Shown in pieces: positions 1 to 8,511 of a DNA stretch of 60,811 bases. This DNA is from Chitinophaga pinensis. Its GTDB lineage: Bacteria > Bacteroidota > Bacteroidia > UKL13-3. The stretch lies in assembly GCA_945861965.1 (NCBI GenBank), contig CAMAWM010000012.1, positions 1 to 60,811 of the forward strand. The letters run 5' to 3'. Under the pieces are notes generated by a model. The model had not been told where the DNA came from. It ran no database searches and saw only the letters and a program-made list of their open reading frames with translations. Every line of letters starts with the position of its first letter. Positions within the stretch are counted from its first letter, which is position 1. Both the position numbers and the translations under genes were made by a program.

Positions 1-168
1 TGGGGCAAACTGGTATTCCAAACTTCGGACATCAACATAGGATGGAATGGTGATGACATGAAATCAGGCGGACCTTGTGAACAGGATGCCTATATTTATC
101 AAATCAATGCTATTAGCCACAGTGGTAAAAAATACCAGTATAGTGGGTCTATAACTTTATTAAGATAA
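1..168 (+). CDS. Gliding motility-associated C-terminal domain protein (3' end only)
   Basis: Reading frame 1 is open from the first base to TAA at 166-168 and gives 55 residues. It contains GWNGDD, a PCEQDAYIYQI-like strand, SGKKYQYSG, and ends in SITLLR. This layout (W-G, GW-G, G-Y-Y-I, G-x-x-x-x-x-x-G, ending L-L-R) is that of the CHU_C / gliding-motility C-terminal domain found at the end of many large secreted Bacteroidota proteins and treated as a type B T9SS sorting signal. The rest of the protein lies outside the window, so its function cannot be given. A strong terminator follows 25 bases after the stop. Confidence 0.8.
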   Translation, partial: WGKLVFQTSDINIGWNGDDMKSGGPCEQDAYIYQINAISHSGKKYQYSGSITLLR

Positions 169-192
169 TTTAAATACTAAAATTTTAAGAAT

Positions 193-225
193 AAAATGGG
201 GGCCTATTAGGCACCCATTTTTTTT
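193..225 (+). terminator. Rho-independent terminator after the gliding-motility type gene
   Basis: AAAATGGG and CCCATTTT form the outer stem, with GCC/GGC inside around a TATTA loop and a run of T after it. It sits between the truncated gene and pnuC and should end the upstream transcript. Confidence 0.85.
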
Positions 226-264
226 ATTCATTTTCCAATCTTAAAATATCTTAATTCGCGGCAC

Positions 265-843
265 ATGAATTATTTTCAATCATTTAGTTGGATAGAGTGG
301 ATAGGCGTTTGTTTTACATTGCTATACAATTATTTTATGATGCGCGAAAATAGTTGGTGTTGGCTTTTTGGAATTGCGTCATCAATTTGTGCGCTTATTA
401 TTTTTTATCAAAAAGATTTGATGGGCCAAGCTTGTTTAAATTTATTTTATATGGCAATGGCAATTTACGGATTGATAAGTTGGCGAAATGCTGAAAAAAA
501 AAAAACACATATATTAGTATGGAAAGCCAACCATCATTTTTATGCATTATTGATTGGCATAATGGCGAGCATCGTTTTGTATGTTTTATTAAAAAATTAT
601 ACTGAAAACAAACAGCCAATTTTTGATGCAATGCTTACAGTTTTCTGTTTGCTTGCAACGTATAAAGAGGTAAAAAAAATATTGTCGGGTTGGATTTATT
701 GGATTGTATTAAATATTGCAAGTGCTGTACTTTACTTTCAAAATGATTTGTACGGATATTTTATTTTGATGATTATTTATAGCGGATTATCCATTGTCGG
801 ATATTTTGAATGGAAGAAAATTTACGAAAAACATTTGCATTAA
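265..843 (+). CDS. pnuC: PnuC-family nicotinamide riboside / vitamin transporter
   Basis: The 192-residue protein is almost entirely hydrophobic, with about seven membrane segments. It carries the PnuC signatures: W-x-x-G-x-x-(S/A) in the N-terminal third, G-Q-A-x-L-N-x-x-Y-x-x-x-x-x-Y-G-x-x-x-W at about residues 54-73, and W-x-x-W-I-x-L-N near residue 145. PnuC proteins carry nicotinamide riboside (related PnuT proteins carry thiamine) across the inner membrane by facilitated diffusion, with trapping by a cytoplasmic kinase. No NadR, thiamine kinase or TPP riboswitch is visible next to it, so the substrate is inferred from the family only. It is convergent with the receiver-domain gene, 7 bases away. 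Confidence 0.85.
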   Translation: MNYFQSFSWIEWIGVCFTLLYNYFMMRENSWCWLFGIASSICALIIFYQKDLMGQACLNLFYMAMAIYGLISWRNAEKKKTHILVWKANHHFYALLIGIMASIVLYVLLKNYTENKQPIFDAMLTVFCLLATYKEVKKILSGWIYWIVLNIASAVLYFQNDLYGYFILMIIYSGLSIVGYFEWKKIYEKHLH

Positions 844-850
844 AAACAAT

Positions 851-1219
851 TTATTTACACAAACCCAATGCATTTTCAATTGCGTTTTTTAATGAAATTT
901 GAGTTATTGGTTTCATCACAAAACTTACTTTTTTTAGAGCATTCAATTCTTCATTCGCTTCTGCCGAAAAGGTATTTGATATAAAAATTATCGGAGCATT
1001 TGTAGATATAAGTTTAGCTGTTTCAACTCCGTCTAATTTTTCATTCGGCAGTAGATCCATTACAATTAAATCCATCTTTTCTAAACGAGAGATGTTGATG
1101 GCGTCAAAGCCATTTGAACAGCAAATAACATTGCTGTAATTAAACTCAAACAACATTTTTTTTATCGTTTCGCGATTTTTAGATTCGGCATCAACAACTA
1201 ATACTTTCATGTTTTTCAT
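851..1219 (-). CDS. Stand-alone response-regulator receiver (CheY-like) domain protein
   Basis: The 122 residues form a single REC domain with no output domain. Visible landmarks are D10 in the N-terminal acidic site (VVDAE), the likely phospho-acceptor D55 in IVMDL, S81 after the fourth strand, and K103 in MKPI. The acidic pocket usually has two adjacent acidic residues; here position 11 is Ala and Glu follows at 12, which is tolerated in some receivers. Such proteins pass phosphate to or from a histidine kinase, or act by protein contact. No kinase is encoded nearby, so its pathway is unknown. M4 is an alternative start. Confidence 0.85.
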   Translation of the reverse strand: MKNMKVLVVDAESKNRETIKKMLFEFNYSNVICCSNGFDAINISRLEKMDLIVMDLLPNEKLDGVETAKLISTNAPIIFISNTFSAEANEELNALKKVSFVMKPITQISLKNAIENALGLCK

Positions 1220-1324
1220 AATGCTAAAATTTATGAGTACAAAAGTTGTTTAATACTTGATATCGAAACCTAAATGATTTCAAAGTTATTCGCAATGCCA
1301 TGTGATTATTATACATTTGGATAC

Positions 1325-1355
1325 AAAAAAAGGCAACTATTTTTAGTTGCCTTTT
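1325..1355 (-). terminator. Rho-independent terminator of the large T9SS gene
   Basis: A perfect 12-bp stem (1328-1339 with 1344-1355) around a 4-base loop, followed on the minus strand by a T run. It lies just downstream of the stop codon of the minus-strand gene that ends at 1376. Confidence 0.85.
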
Positions 1356-1375
1356 CAATAAAAAATGAGTTAAGA

Positions 1376-4300
1376 TTACCTTGTAGCTTTCATAAGTTTA
1401 AATACTTTCTTCGTTTTAGAATCATTAATTTTCAGCAAGTAAATTCCTTTTTCTAAAGTACTCAAGTTGTCAAGTATCATTGAAGTAGTGTTAATTGTTT
1501 TTGAAACAATTTCTTTGCCACTCAAATCGCAAATCGAAACTACTGCAGGCAGGTTTTCTTTTTGAATTTCAATGGTTAGATTTTCGTTAAATGGATTTGG
1601 AAATACTTTAACTTGATTTTCATTGTTTGTAAAATCAACGCATGCAATATTGCTAAAGCAATTTGTGCCATCAAAATCTATTTCTTTAATTCTGTAGCAT
1701 AACAAATTTTGCGAAGGAGAAGTTAAATCCAGATACGAATAATTGAGTTGGACGGCAGAATTTCCTGCTGCTTTCATTTCCCCAATTGATTCAAAAATAC
1801 CTCCATTCACACTTCTTTCAACAACAAAAATATTGCTGTTAATTTCAAATGCTGTAGACCATTTTAACAAAACTTTATCGTCCAATTTTTCAGCAGTAAA
1901 GTTTATAATTTTTACTGGCAAACCATTGTAAATTGGTTGGCTGCCAATTGCAAAATCACAGAATCCGATGATTGGTCCTGCGGTTAAAATTGTTCCAGAA
2001 CGAGAGGTGCTTAATGCAGTCCACGAACCATTGTTTTCAGAACGTTTCATAATATAAAGTCTATCGGGTTGCGAAATGTTTGAAATAACATTTGTATTAA
2101 TAGAAATATAATACGGAATTGACGAAGGCAAATAACCGGTACCCATACCAGAATAGCTAACAGTCCACCACGCACTTGGGCTTACATTGCTTGGAGTGAA
2201 GACGCTTAAATTATTTGTTGTTGCTGAGGAGTTGCTTGCAAATACTGGTGTTGATGATGAAAAAGGAACTCCAACATACCGATTGATTGTAACCTGCCCG
2301 CCAACAGCGCCAACGCCCGAATTAAAACTAACTGTTGCAGCGCCACTCGAAAAAGAAGAATCTGCACTGCTGATAGTTTTAGAGCTAATACTATCTGGAT
2401 TTGATACAATTATATCTGCTAAATAAACACTGTTTCCCCATTCCGAAATACCACGAAATGCAATGATGACAGATGCACTATTTGCAAATGCAGATAAGTT
2501 TACGGATTCGTGTCGCCAATCAATGGCCGATGAAGGTACAAATTGAAATGATTGAGCACTTAAAGTTCCTAATGGAAGTACAGACAACTGATTTGATTTG
2601 GTATAAACAGTTGTAAATGTTAAACCGTTGTTTGTCGAAACCAAAACTTGCAAGGTGTCGTCATACCCACTTGAAGAATAAGGTGCACAAGCAACATAAA
2701 AATTTAATGTTGGTTTTGTTGCTGCTGAAAAATTAAAAACAGGCGAAACCAACAGCGCACTATTTTGAGTAACATTAAAATTATCCATATACAAAAGACT
2801 ATCTGTAAACATACTATTTGCTTTGTTTGCCGAACCTTGCTTCCAAAGCAACGATGAATTATTTATTGCTACCCACGAACCCATAATATTTTTAGCTAAT
2901 CGATAAGGCAAACTTGATGCAGAATTTACTGCTGTAAAATTTAAAGTAAGCGTATCATTTAATAAAAATTGATCGTTTGTTAAAGCTGAATAAATTCTAA
3001 CAGTATAATTTCCGGGTAGTGTAAAATTTAATGCATTAGCGCCAGTAAATAAAACACTAGTTGTATCGCCACCAACATACAATATACTACTTGTGTTCAC
3101 AGGGCCTACCGGAGAATTATTATTTATTTTATAATAAACAGGAATTCCTACGCTTCGACTAAAACATCCAAAATTTTTGATCGTTGATCTAAAACTAATT
3201 GGTGTGTTAGTTCTAACAATATTATTGTTTAATAAAGTAGAACGTTCAACACCAACATCGTTTGCGAAAAGTGAATCTAAAATACATTCCATCATCAATC
3301 GTCCAGCTGAAAATAAAAAGGGTGTGGCATAAAAATTTCCAGCTACAAAAGCTGAAATACCACTTGTATTGTTCAATTGCCAATACCCATCATTTAATGG
3401 ACGAATTGGCGTCTCGGTTTGAATTGTTCCCATAAAATAATTTACACTTGTTACTACAGTAATTCCACATCCAATACCGGCAAGAAAAGATTTATTTGTA
3501 ATGGTTGGTGGATTAACAATATCAAATGTTAAGTAAGTTCCAAGATCAGCCGTTGTAACAATATAATTTGTTGAGCGCGCTAAAATAATTCCAAGAGTAT
3601 CTAATACAACTCCACAAACTGTATCGCCAACTGCGGCCGAATTAGCTAAAACGGGTGAACGTACTTGAATCACTTTTCTAGTACCATTCATTCGGCATTT
3701 TATTGACCATATGACTCCAATTGTGGTTCCATACGATTGAGTTGCTGGCAGCAATGTATCCAAATATCCAAAGTTTGAATTGGTAACCGACATACCATAA
3801 GTACCAAGATTATTGGTTGGATTATCGTCTGAAGGGACAGTAATAGAAATTAAATTTTTACCATAAGCAGTTGGTTTAAAAATTGGAAACTCAACAAATG
3901 CACTTCCTGTTACTGCTGCTAATGATGGAATAATAAATGTTGATGTAAATGTATTAGCCCCACTAATTGTTAATGTTACAGGAACATTTGTTTTGGCATT
4001 TAAACCAGGGTTTGTAATATAAGCTTTAATTGATTCTGGAGTATATCCTGGCAGAGCAACTTTTCCTACACCATAAACAGTAGATACTGCAACATCGTTA
4101 AATACAATTGGAGTAAAACGATAAACTCTACCAACATCAGGAGCAGGTCTTGCAATAGTTACATTGTTACCATAATTCAATGCATTTACTGTGTAGTTTC
4201 CTGGATTGATAGTTGGTGCAGACCAAGCTGTTCCTGACCCTTTTGTAACGGTTAACATTCCAGCGGTATTCGCTTTAATACCACAAGCTGCAAATCGTGC

Positions 4301-4927
4301 AGAAGATGTATTTGTTGAAGGCACCCATTTACCATAAACAAATTCTATCATCTTATTTCCTTCATAAAGTTTGAGTTGAAAATTAATTGTATCGTATTGA
4401 GAAGCGACAGAATTTTGAAGTTTATCACAAACATTTTTCCATTGAATTGTACAAACTCTTAATCCAATTGTACCTGTTGTATACACTCTAAATTCAGGTG
4501 TTTGTAATCCATTTCTATCCCACAAATCTTGTCCAAATGGAACGAGTAATGGAGTGTCAAGAACGGAGGTGCTATTAAATGGACCACCACCAGGAGGTTG
4601 TACAAAAGTTGTAAACCACAAATTTCCAGATGCGGTATCATTGCCCAAAGTGTCATTTGTAAGTTTTATAAATCCATCGTAATACATAATGAATTTATTG
4701 TAAGAAATGCCATTGAAACTAAAATTAAATCCAATGGATTCGGATGACGAATGGGTCGTATCGAAACTTGTCATGTTTACAACACTGCCATTTGTGCCAA
4801 GGTCTGAATAGGTGCTTGTAGCGGTGCTAAATCCACCTGTAGAATAATTAATTTGAGCATTTGTAGTTTTTGTAGTAAATATTACAAGCAAAATTACAAA
4901 TACATTTTTTGTAGAAATTTTTTTCAT
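1376..4927 (-). CDS. Large secreted protein with T9SS type A sorting domain
   Basis: The 1183-residue protein starts with a lysine-rich signal peptide ending at about residue 25 (TTNAQ). The last ~80 residues are a type A T9SS domain: KVFPNPF, an IxIxxLSGK-like turn, then LEKGIYLLKI and a basic end. Between them are beta-rich Ser/Thr/Asn-rich modules. The region around 275-380 resembles a CARDB-type adhesion module, and the region around 660-830 resembles the jelly-roll (MAM-like, choice-of-anchor) domains of Bacteroidota surface proteins. No catalytic motif was seen. It is probably exported by Sec, then by T9SS, and fixed to or released from the cell surface. It is monocistronic, with its own promoter and terminator. 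Confidence 0.85.
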   Translation of the reverse strand: MKKISTKNVFVILLVIFTTKTTNAQINYSTGGFSTATSTYSDLGTNGSVVNMTSFDTTHSSSESIGFNFSFNGISYNKFIMYYDGFIKLTNDTLGNDTASGNLWFTTFVQPPGGGPFNSTSVLDTPLLVPFGQDLWDRNGLQTPEFRVYTTGTIGLRVCTIQWKNVCDKLQNSVASQYDTINFQLKLYEGNKMIEFVYGKWVPSTNTSSARFAACGIKANTAGMLTVTKGSGTAWSAPTINPGNYTVNALNYGNNVTIARPAPDVGRVYRFTPIVFNDVAVSTVYGVGKVALPGYTPESIKAYITNPGLNAKTNVPVTLTISGANTFTSTFIIPSLAAVTGSAFVEFPIFKPTAYGKNLISITVPSDDNPTNNLGTYGMSVTNSNFGYLDTLLPATQSYGTTIGVIWSIKCRMNGTRKVIQVRSPVLANSAAVGDTVCGVVLDTLGIILARSTNYIVTTADLGTYLTFDIVNPPTITNKSFLAGIGCGITVVTSVNYFMGTIQTETPIRPLNDGYWQLNNTSGISAFVAGNFYATPFLFSAGRLMMECILDSLFANDVGVERSTLLNNNIVRTNTPISFRSTIKNFGCFSRSVGIPVYYKINNNSPVGPVNTSSILYVGGDTTSVLFTGANALNFTLPGNYTVRIYSALTNDQFLLNDTLTLNFTAVNSASSLPYRLAKNIMGSWVAINNSSLLWKQGSANKANSMFTDSLLYMDNFNVTQNSALLVSPVFNFSAATKPTLNFYVACAPYSSSGYDDTLQVLVSTNNGLTFTTVYTKSNQLSVLPLGTLSAQSFQFVPSSAIDWRHESVNLSAFANSASVIIAFRGISEWGNSVYLADIIVSNPDSISSKTISSADSSFSSGAATVSFNSGVGAVGGQVTINRYVGVPFSSSTPVFASNSSATTNNLSVFTPSNVSPSAWWTVSYSGMGTGYLPSSIPYYISINTNVISNISQPDRLYIMKRSENNGSWTALSTSRSGTILTAGPIIGFCDFAIGSQPIYNGLPVKIINFTAEKLDDKVLLKWSTAFEINSNIFVVERSVNGGIFESIGEMKAAGNSAVQLNYSYLDLTSPSQNLLCYRIKEIDFDGTNCFSNIACVDFTNNENQVKVFPNPFNENLTIEIQKENLPAVVSICDLSGKEIVSKTINTTSMILDNLSTLEKGIYLLKINDSKTKKVFKLMKATR

Positions 4928-4949
4928 AATTTTTATTGATTAGATAGTG

Positions 4950-4980
4950 TAAAGTTAAATTCAAAAAAACTAGAATTCAA
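4950..4980 (-). promoter_or_regulatory. Probable Bacteroidota-type promoter of the large T9SS gene
   Basis: On the minus strand TTG (4978-4980) is followed by 20 bases and TAACTTTA (4950-4957), one base off the TAnnTTTG -7 box. It lies 23 bases before the start codon. Confidence 0.5.
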
Positions 4981-5117
4981 AGAAATTTGTGTAAAATTTT
5001 TTATCTAATTAGATGAACGTCAATATTTATTACAAAATTAGATAGAAAAATTAATGGAAATAATAAAAATGAAAAGTTGGATTTTCAATTTTAAAATCAA
5101 AACAAAGAAATTTTTTG

Positions 5118-5191
5118 TCGGAGTGGCGGGATTTGAACCCACGACCTCTTGCTCCCTAAGCAAGTGCGCTACCAGGCTACGCTACACCCCG
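5118..5191 (-). tRNA. tRNA-Pro (anticodon AGG)
   Basis: The minus strand folds into a complete cloverleaf of 74 nt. The acceptor stem is CGGGGTG with CACTCCG (one G-U pair), with discriminator A73. The anticodon stem CTTGC/GCAAG closes a loop TTAGGGA, giving anticodon AGG. The T arm carries GGTTCGAATCC. C1-G72, A73, G35 and G36 all fit bacterial proline tRNA identity. CCA is not encoded. A34 is unusual for a bacterial proline tRNA (normally TGG, GGG or CGG). The gene is 26 bases downstream of mscS on the same strand. Upstream, 4928-5117 holds only the T9SS gene promoter and AT-rich sequence. Confidence 0.95.
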
Positions 5192-5217
5192 AATTTTAAT
5201 GATGTATAAAAACAATT

Positions 5218-6312
5218 TCAACTTTCTTTTTCTAAAAAAACTGTTTGAGTTGGGTATGCAAAAGCACAATTGTTTTTTTCTACAATTTGAAGAATTTGTA
5301 AATTAATAGTTTCTTTTATTTCAATCATTTTTTCGTAAACATTTGTATTTACAAAATAGGTTATCAATAATTTTAATGAACTACTTTCAATATCAGAAAA
5401 ATTTACTGTAATTTCATCATTAATTTCAGGATGATTTTTTAATATTAATTTAATTTCATGGATAACCTTTAATATATCGGAAGAAGAAGTTTGATAAGTT
5501 AAATGCAAATGAAAAAGAACTCGTCTTTCTGAACTTCTTGAAATATTATTCAGTGCAGAATCTACCATTTTTTTATTCGGCACTGTCAATAAACTTCTAT
5601 CTAAAGTTCTAACTTTTGTTGTTCTAAATCCTACACTTTCTACAACACCATTTACTTCTCCAACTTGAACTTGATCGCCAACCTGAAAAGGTTTGTCCAA
5701 GTATATTACAAATGAACCAAACAGGTTTGCAATGGTATCTTGTGCTGCCAATGCTATTGCCAATCCTCCAATACCCAAACCTGCAAACAAGGCTAAAATA
5801 TTTACTTTAAACGCAAAATCAAGAACTGCAAAAAACGCAATGATTACCAATATTACTTTAATAAGTTCTTTTGAAAATGCAACTAAACCTTTGTTTATTT
5901 TTTCGTCTTCGTTGTGATTAAAAACGTAACTTACAAAGTCGGTCGTTTTTAATAATAATTTGCAGATGACAACGATAACAGCAATTGTAAAAGTTGCTTC
6001 AATCAACCAACGAAAACCAAAAATTTCGGCAGATGCCAAATTCCATTCTGTCGGAAAATTAAGTGTATTGAAAGCATAATAAATTACGATTAAAATAAAC
6101 AACTGCTCAAAAGGATTGCGAAGTAAAAGTATAAATACTTCGGAGTATTTGTCTTGCGAAAACTTTTTGAAAATTCTAAATGTTTGCTTGCTAACTAGTG
6201 TTGCAAAAAGCCGTTTAAAAATAAAACCGGATAGTAAAATTCCAACACAAAGCAGATAAGCACGAAATGTGTTTCCTAAAAATGTTTGTTCTAAAAGTAA
6301 ATTGTAGTTCAT
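5218..6312 (-). CDS. MscS-family mechanosensitive ion channel
   Basis: The 364-residue protein has about five membrane segments (near 17-35, 60-82, 101-121, 150-168 and 171-190). The last is the glycine/alanine-rich pore helix (LFAGLGIGGLAIALAAQD). It leads directly into the MscS beta domain (PFQVGDQVQVGEVNGVVESVGFRTT at about 208-232, then PNKKMVDSALNN). Channels of this family open under membrane tension and release solutes during osmotic downshock. It lies 40 bases downstream of paaC on the same strand and could be read through from it, although its function is unrelated. Confidence 0.93.
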   Translation of the reverse strand: MNYNLLLEQTFLGNTFRAYLLCVGILLSGFIFKRLFATLVSKQTFRIFKKFSQDKYSEVFILLLRNPFEQLFILIVIYYAFNTLNFPTEWNLASAEIFGFRWLIEATFTIAVIVVICKLLLKTTDFVSYVFNHNEDEKINKGLVAFSKELIKVILVIIAFFAVLDFAFKVNILALFAGLGIGGLAIALAAQDTIANLFGSFVIYLDKPFQVGDQVQVGEVNGVVESVGFRTTKVRTLDRSLLTVPNKKMVDSALNNISRSSERRVLFHLHLTYQTSSSDILKVIHEIKLILKNHPEINDEITVNFSDIESSSLKLLITYFVNTNVYEKMIEIKETINLQILQIVEKNNCAFAYPTQTVFLEKES

Positions 6313-6352
6313 TTTTGCTCGCTAACCAATGAGCAATAGTAGCAAAAATATT

Positions 6353-7108
6353 TTACCATTCAGCGCTTGCATCAATCTTAAATACTTCGCTCATTTCATC
6401 TAACAATGGTTGCAGATTTGGAGTGTGTTTTCCTTGTCGTCCTCCATTTATAGCTTGCCATGTATTTGTATTAGGAATTTTTAAATTGGCTTTTTCTAAA
6501 ATTCCGCTAATGTTTTCAAGCCATCGTTTTTTTAATTCAACTTCGCCTTCAAATATTTTTTCTTCAATCAATTGCCTCTCAAATTGGCTTTCTTCAAAAA
6601 TACCTAATGCAAAATTCCAACATTCGTTCAATGCATTTTGCATTCTTGAATGGCTTTCTTCATTTCCATTTCCAAGTTTTGTAACCCAAATATTGGCATG
6701 AAAAACATGGTATTTTAATTCGCCTTTTATTTTTCTCGAAAGTTTTGCAAGTGGTTCAAACAAAGAGTTTGATAGCATTTCAAACCTCAACTGATCGGCA
6801 TGATCAAATAAAAAATGCCGAATGGTACTAAAATCATATTCGCCATTTGGCAACTCAACAAATTGTGAATTGTGAAACTGATTTGCATTGCGCATAAACG
6901 CAACGATGTCTGGTTCTTGTTCTCCAAGTGAATGTAAAATTTCGAACAATGCTTGCGATTGACCAATTTTATCTTGCGCCATAGATGAAAAGGCGATATC
7001 TTCCTCCAATATCGGGCCCAATCCTGTCCATTCGCTATTTCTATGGCCAAGTATTAATAGGTCATCGGCCATTTTGTAAAGCAATTCTTTTATTGCGTCT
7101 TGATTCAT
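6353..7108 (-). CDS. paaC: 1,2-phenylacetyl-CoA epoxidase subunit PaaC
   Basis: This 251-residue ferritin-like helical protein matches PaaC across its length. Visible features are an LGHRNSEW segment near residues 20-27, EEDIAFSSMAQDKIGQS at about 35-51, and a C-terminal HTPNLQPLLDEM segment typical of the family. PaaC is the structural partner that pairs with the diiron subunit PaaA in the PaaABCE oxygenase. That complex epoxidises the ring of phenylacetyl-CoA in aerobic phenylacetate breakdown. It begins 2 bases after paaB. No paaD or paaE follows; the next gene is mscS. Confidence 0.93.
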   Translation of the reverse strand: MNQDAIKELLYKMADDLLILGHRNSEWTGLGPILEEDIAFSSMAQDKIGQSQALFEILHSLGEQEPDIVAFMRNANQFHNSQFVELPNGEYDFSTIRHFLFDHADQLRFEMLSNSLFEPLAKLSRKIKGELKYHVFHANIWVTKLGNGNEESHSRMQNALNECWNFALGIFEESQFERQLIEEKIFEGEVELKKRWLENISGILEKANLKIPNTNTWQAINGGRQGKHTPNLQPLLDEMSEVFKIDASAEW

Positions 7109-7110
7109 TT

Positions 7111-7488
7111 TTATTTCGAAATTTTAGTTTCTTTTCTATACTTGTTTATCTTTTCCATCACTTTGTAACCGCCTGCTTCGCGATAAATTTTTTCAGGCGT
7201 TGTTTCAAAAATATCTTGATCATCGTATTCGGTCATAAATATATGGGCTGTTTTTACAACCCAAATATTTGCTGTAATTCCCCTTCGTCCGTATTGATCT
7301 TTTGCAAACAACAATGCCATTTCCGGATTTGGTGCATGTACAATTCCAACATGTATGTGTTGTTCACCGCGTTTTTTTTGATGAAACGCTTCGTAGGTTT
7401 CCCACTGATCTAAATCTTTTAGTGGATCAATCGAATTGTTCAAGTCAATTTCAGATCGTGTTACTCTTGGGTCTAATGATTTTATCAT
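7111..7488 (-). CDS. paaB: 1,2-phenylacetyl-CoA epoxidase subunit PaaB
   Basis: The protein is 125 residues when started at the ATG at 7486-7488. That start leaves 8 bases after the paaA stop and removes 22 unrelated residues that a longer reading would take from inside paaA. The sequence has the family core WETYEAFHQKKRGEQHIHVG, followed by AxxxYxRRG. PaaB is a small subunit needed for assembly of the PaaABCE complex. It lies in the paaR-A-B-C operon. Confidence 0.93.
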   Translation of the reverse strand: MIKSLDPRVTRSEIDLNNSIDPLKDLDQWETYEAFHQKKRGEQHIHVGIVHAPNPEMALLFAKDQYGRRGITANIWVVKTAHIFMTEYDDQDIFETTPEKIYREAGGYKVMEKINKYRKETKISK

Positions 7489-7496
7489 ACTATTTT

Positions 7497-8483
7497 TTAT
7501 GCTAATGGAATCAAATATTTTGAATCTTTTGCCAACAATGCTTGTCGCACCCATCTTCCTCTTTCTTCAGCATTTCTTCTTACAGCAAGTCGTTCGGCAT
7601 TGCAAGGGCCACCGCCATTTATTACGCGTTTAAATTCATCCCAATCGGGCTCAGTATATTCCCATTTATTTTCATTGTTTTTCATAAGTTTTGAATCAGG
7701 AACTGTTAATCCCAAATCCCAAATTTTGGGAACATACATATTTAAAAATTGTTGACGCATATCGTCATTAGTAGCCATTTTCACTTTCCACTTCATCAAT
7801 ATTTCAGTGTGTAACGAAATTTTATCTGAAGGGCCAAAAAAATGCATAATTGGCGGCCACCAACGATTTAAAGCCGCTTGTACCATTTCGCGTTGTATTT
7901 TGCTTCCTGTAGCAAGTGTTACTACATTGTCGTGACCATATTTTAAATGAAAACTTTCTTCGACACAAATTCTATCCAAAGCCCTACAATAAGGTCCGTA
8001 ACTTCCCTTTGCATTTGCCACTTGATTAATAATTGCACCAGCATCAATCAGCCATGCAATGATGCAAGCATCAGCCCAAGTATAAGCTGGATAATTAAAT
8101 ACATTTGAATATTTTGATTTGCCGGTAATCAAATCGTTGATCATTGCCTCGCGGCTTTTGCCAAGTGTTTCGGCTGCGCTATACAACAATTGCGCATGAC
8201 CAACTTCGTCTTGAACTTTTGCCATCAATGCCAATTTGCGTCTGAAACCAGGTGCTCGTGTTATCCAAGTTCCTTCTGGCAATGCACCAATAATTTCGCT
8301 GTGTGCATGTTGTTCTATCATTCGAACTAACTGCTTGCGATATTCTTTGGGCATCCAATCTTTGGGTTCGATTTTTTCGCCATTTGAAATTCGTGATTCA
8401 AATGCATTCAATTTCTGAATGTCTTCACCATCTGTTATTGAATTTGATTTCTCATTTGGATCAATGTAAGCGTTTCCGTACAT
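7497..8483 (-). CDS. paaA: 1,2-phenylacetyl-CoA epoxidase catalytic subunit PaaA
   Basis: The 328-residue protein is the diiron oxygenase subunit. Metal-ligand motifs are visible: E63 in HSEIIGALPEG, E93 and H96 in QDEVGH, and the EESFH motif at about 175-179. The C-terminus carries GGPCNAERLAVR, as in PaaA. The enzyme inserts one oxygen atom into the ring of phenylacetyl-CoA, using electrons normally delivered by PaaE. It follows paaR by 28 bases with no separate promoter or operator that I can see, so it is probably transcribed from the paaR promoter. Confidence 0.95.
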   Translation of the reverse strand: MYGNAYIDPNEKSNSITDGEDIQKLNAFESRISNGEKIEPKDWMPKEYRKQLVRMIEQHAHSEIIGALPEGTWITRAPGFRRKLALMAKVQDEVGHAQLLYSAAETLGKSREAMINDLITGKSKYSNVFNYPAYTWADACIIAWLIDAGAIINQVANAKGSYGPYCRALDRICVEESFHLKYGHDNVVTLATGSKIQREMVQAALNRWWPPIMHFFGPSDKISLHTEILMKWKVKMATNDDMRQQFLNMYVPKIWDLGLTVPDSKLMKNNENKWEYTEPDWDEFKRVINGGGPCNAERLAVRRNAEERGRWVRQALLAKDSKYLIPLA

Positions 8484-8511
8484 GTTTATTTGGTTTTAAT
8501 TTTTGTAATAT

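Noticed and set aside
169-264. Possible riboswitch before pnuC
   Set aside because: The 96 bases hold only the upstream terminator and AT-rich sequence. No TPP or NAD+ riboswitch core is seen.
1274-1456. A 60-codon plus-strand frame between the receiver gene and the T9SS gene
   Set aside because: It runs through the terminator hairpin and into the antisense of the T9SS domain.
6985-7413. A 142-codon plus-strand frame across paaC and paaB
   Set aside because: It is antisense to two recognised genes and its Phe/Cys-rich product has no motif.
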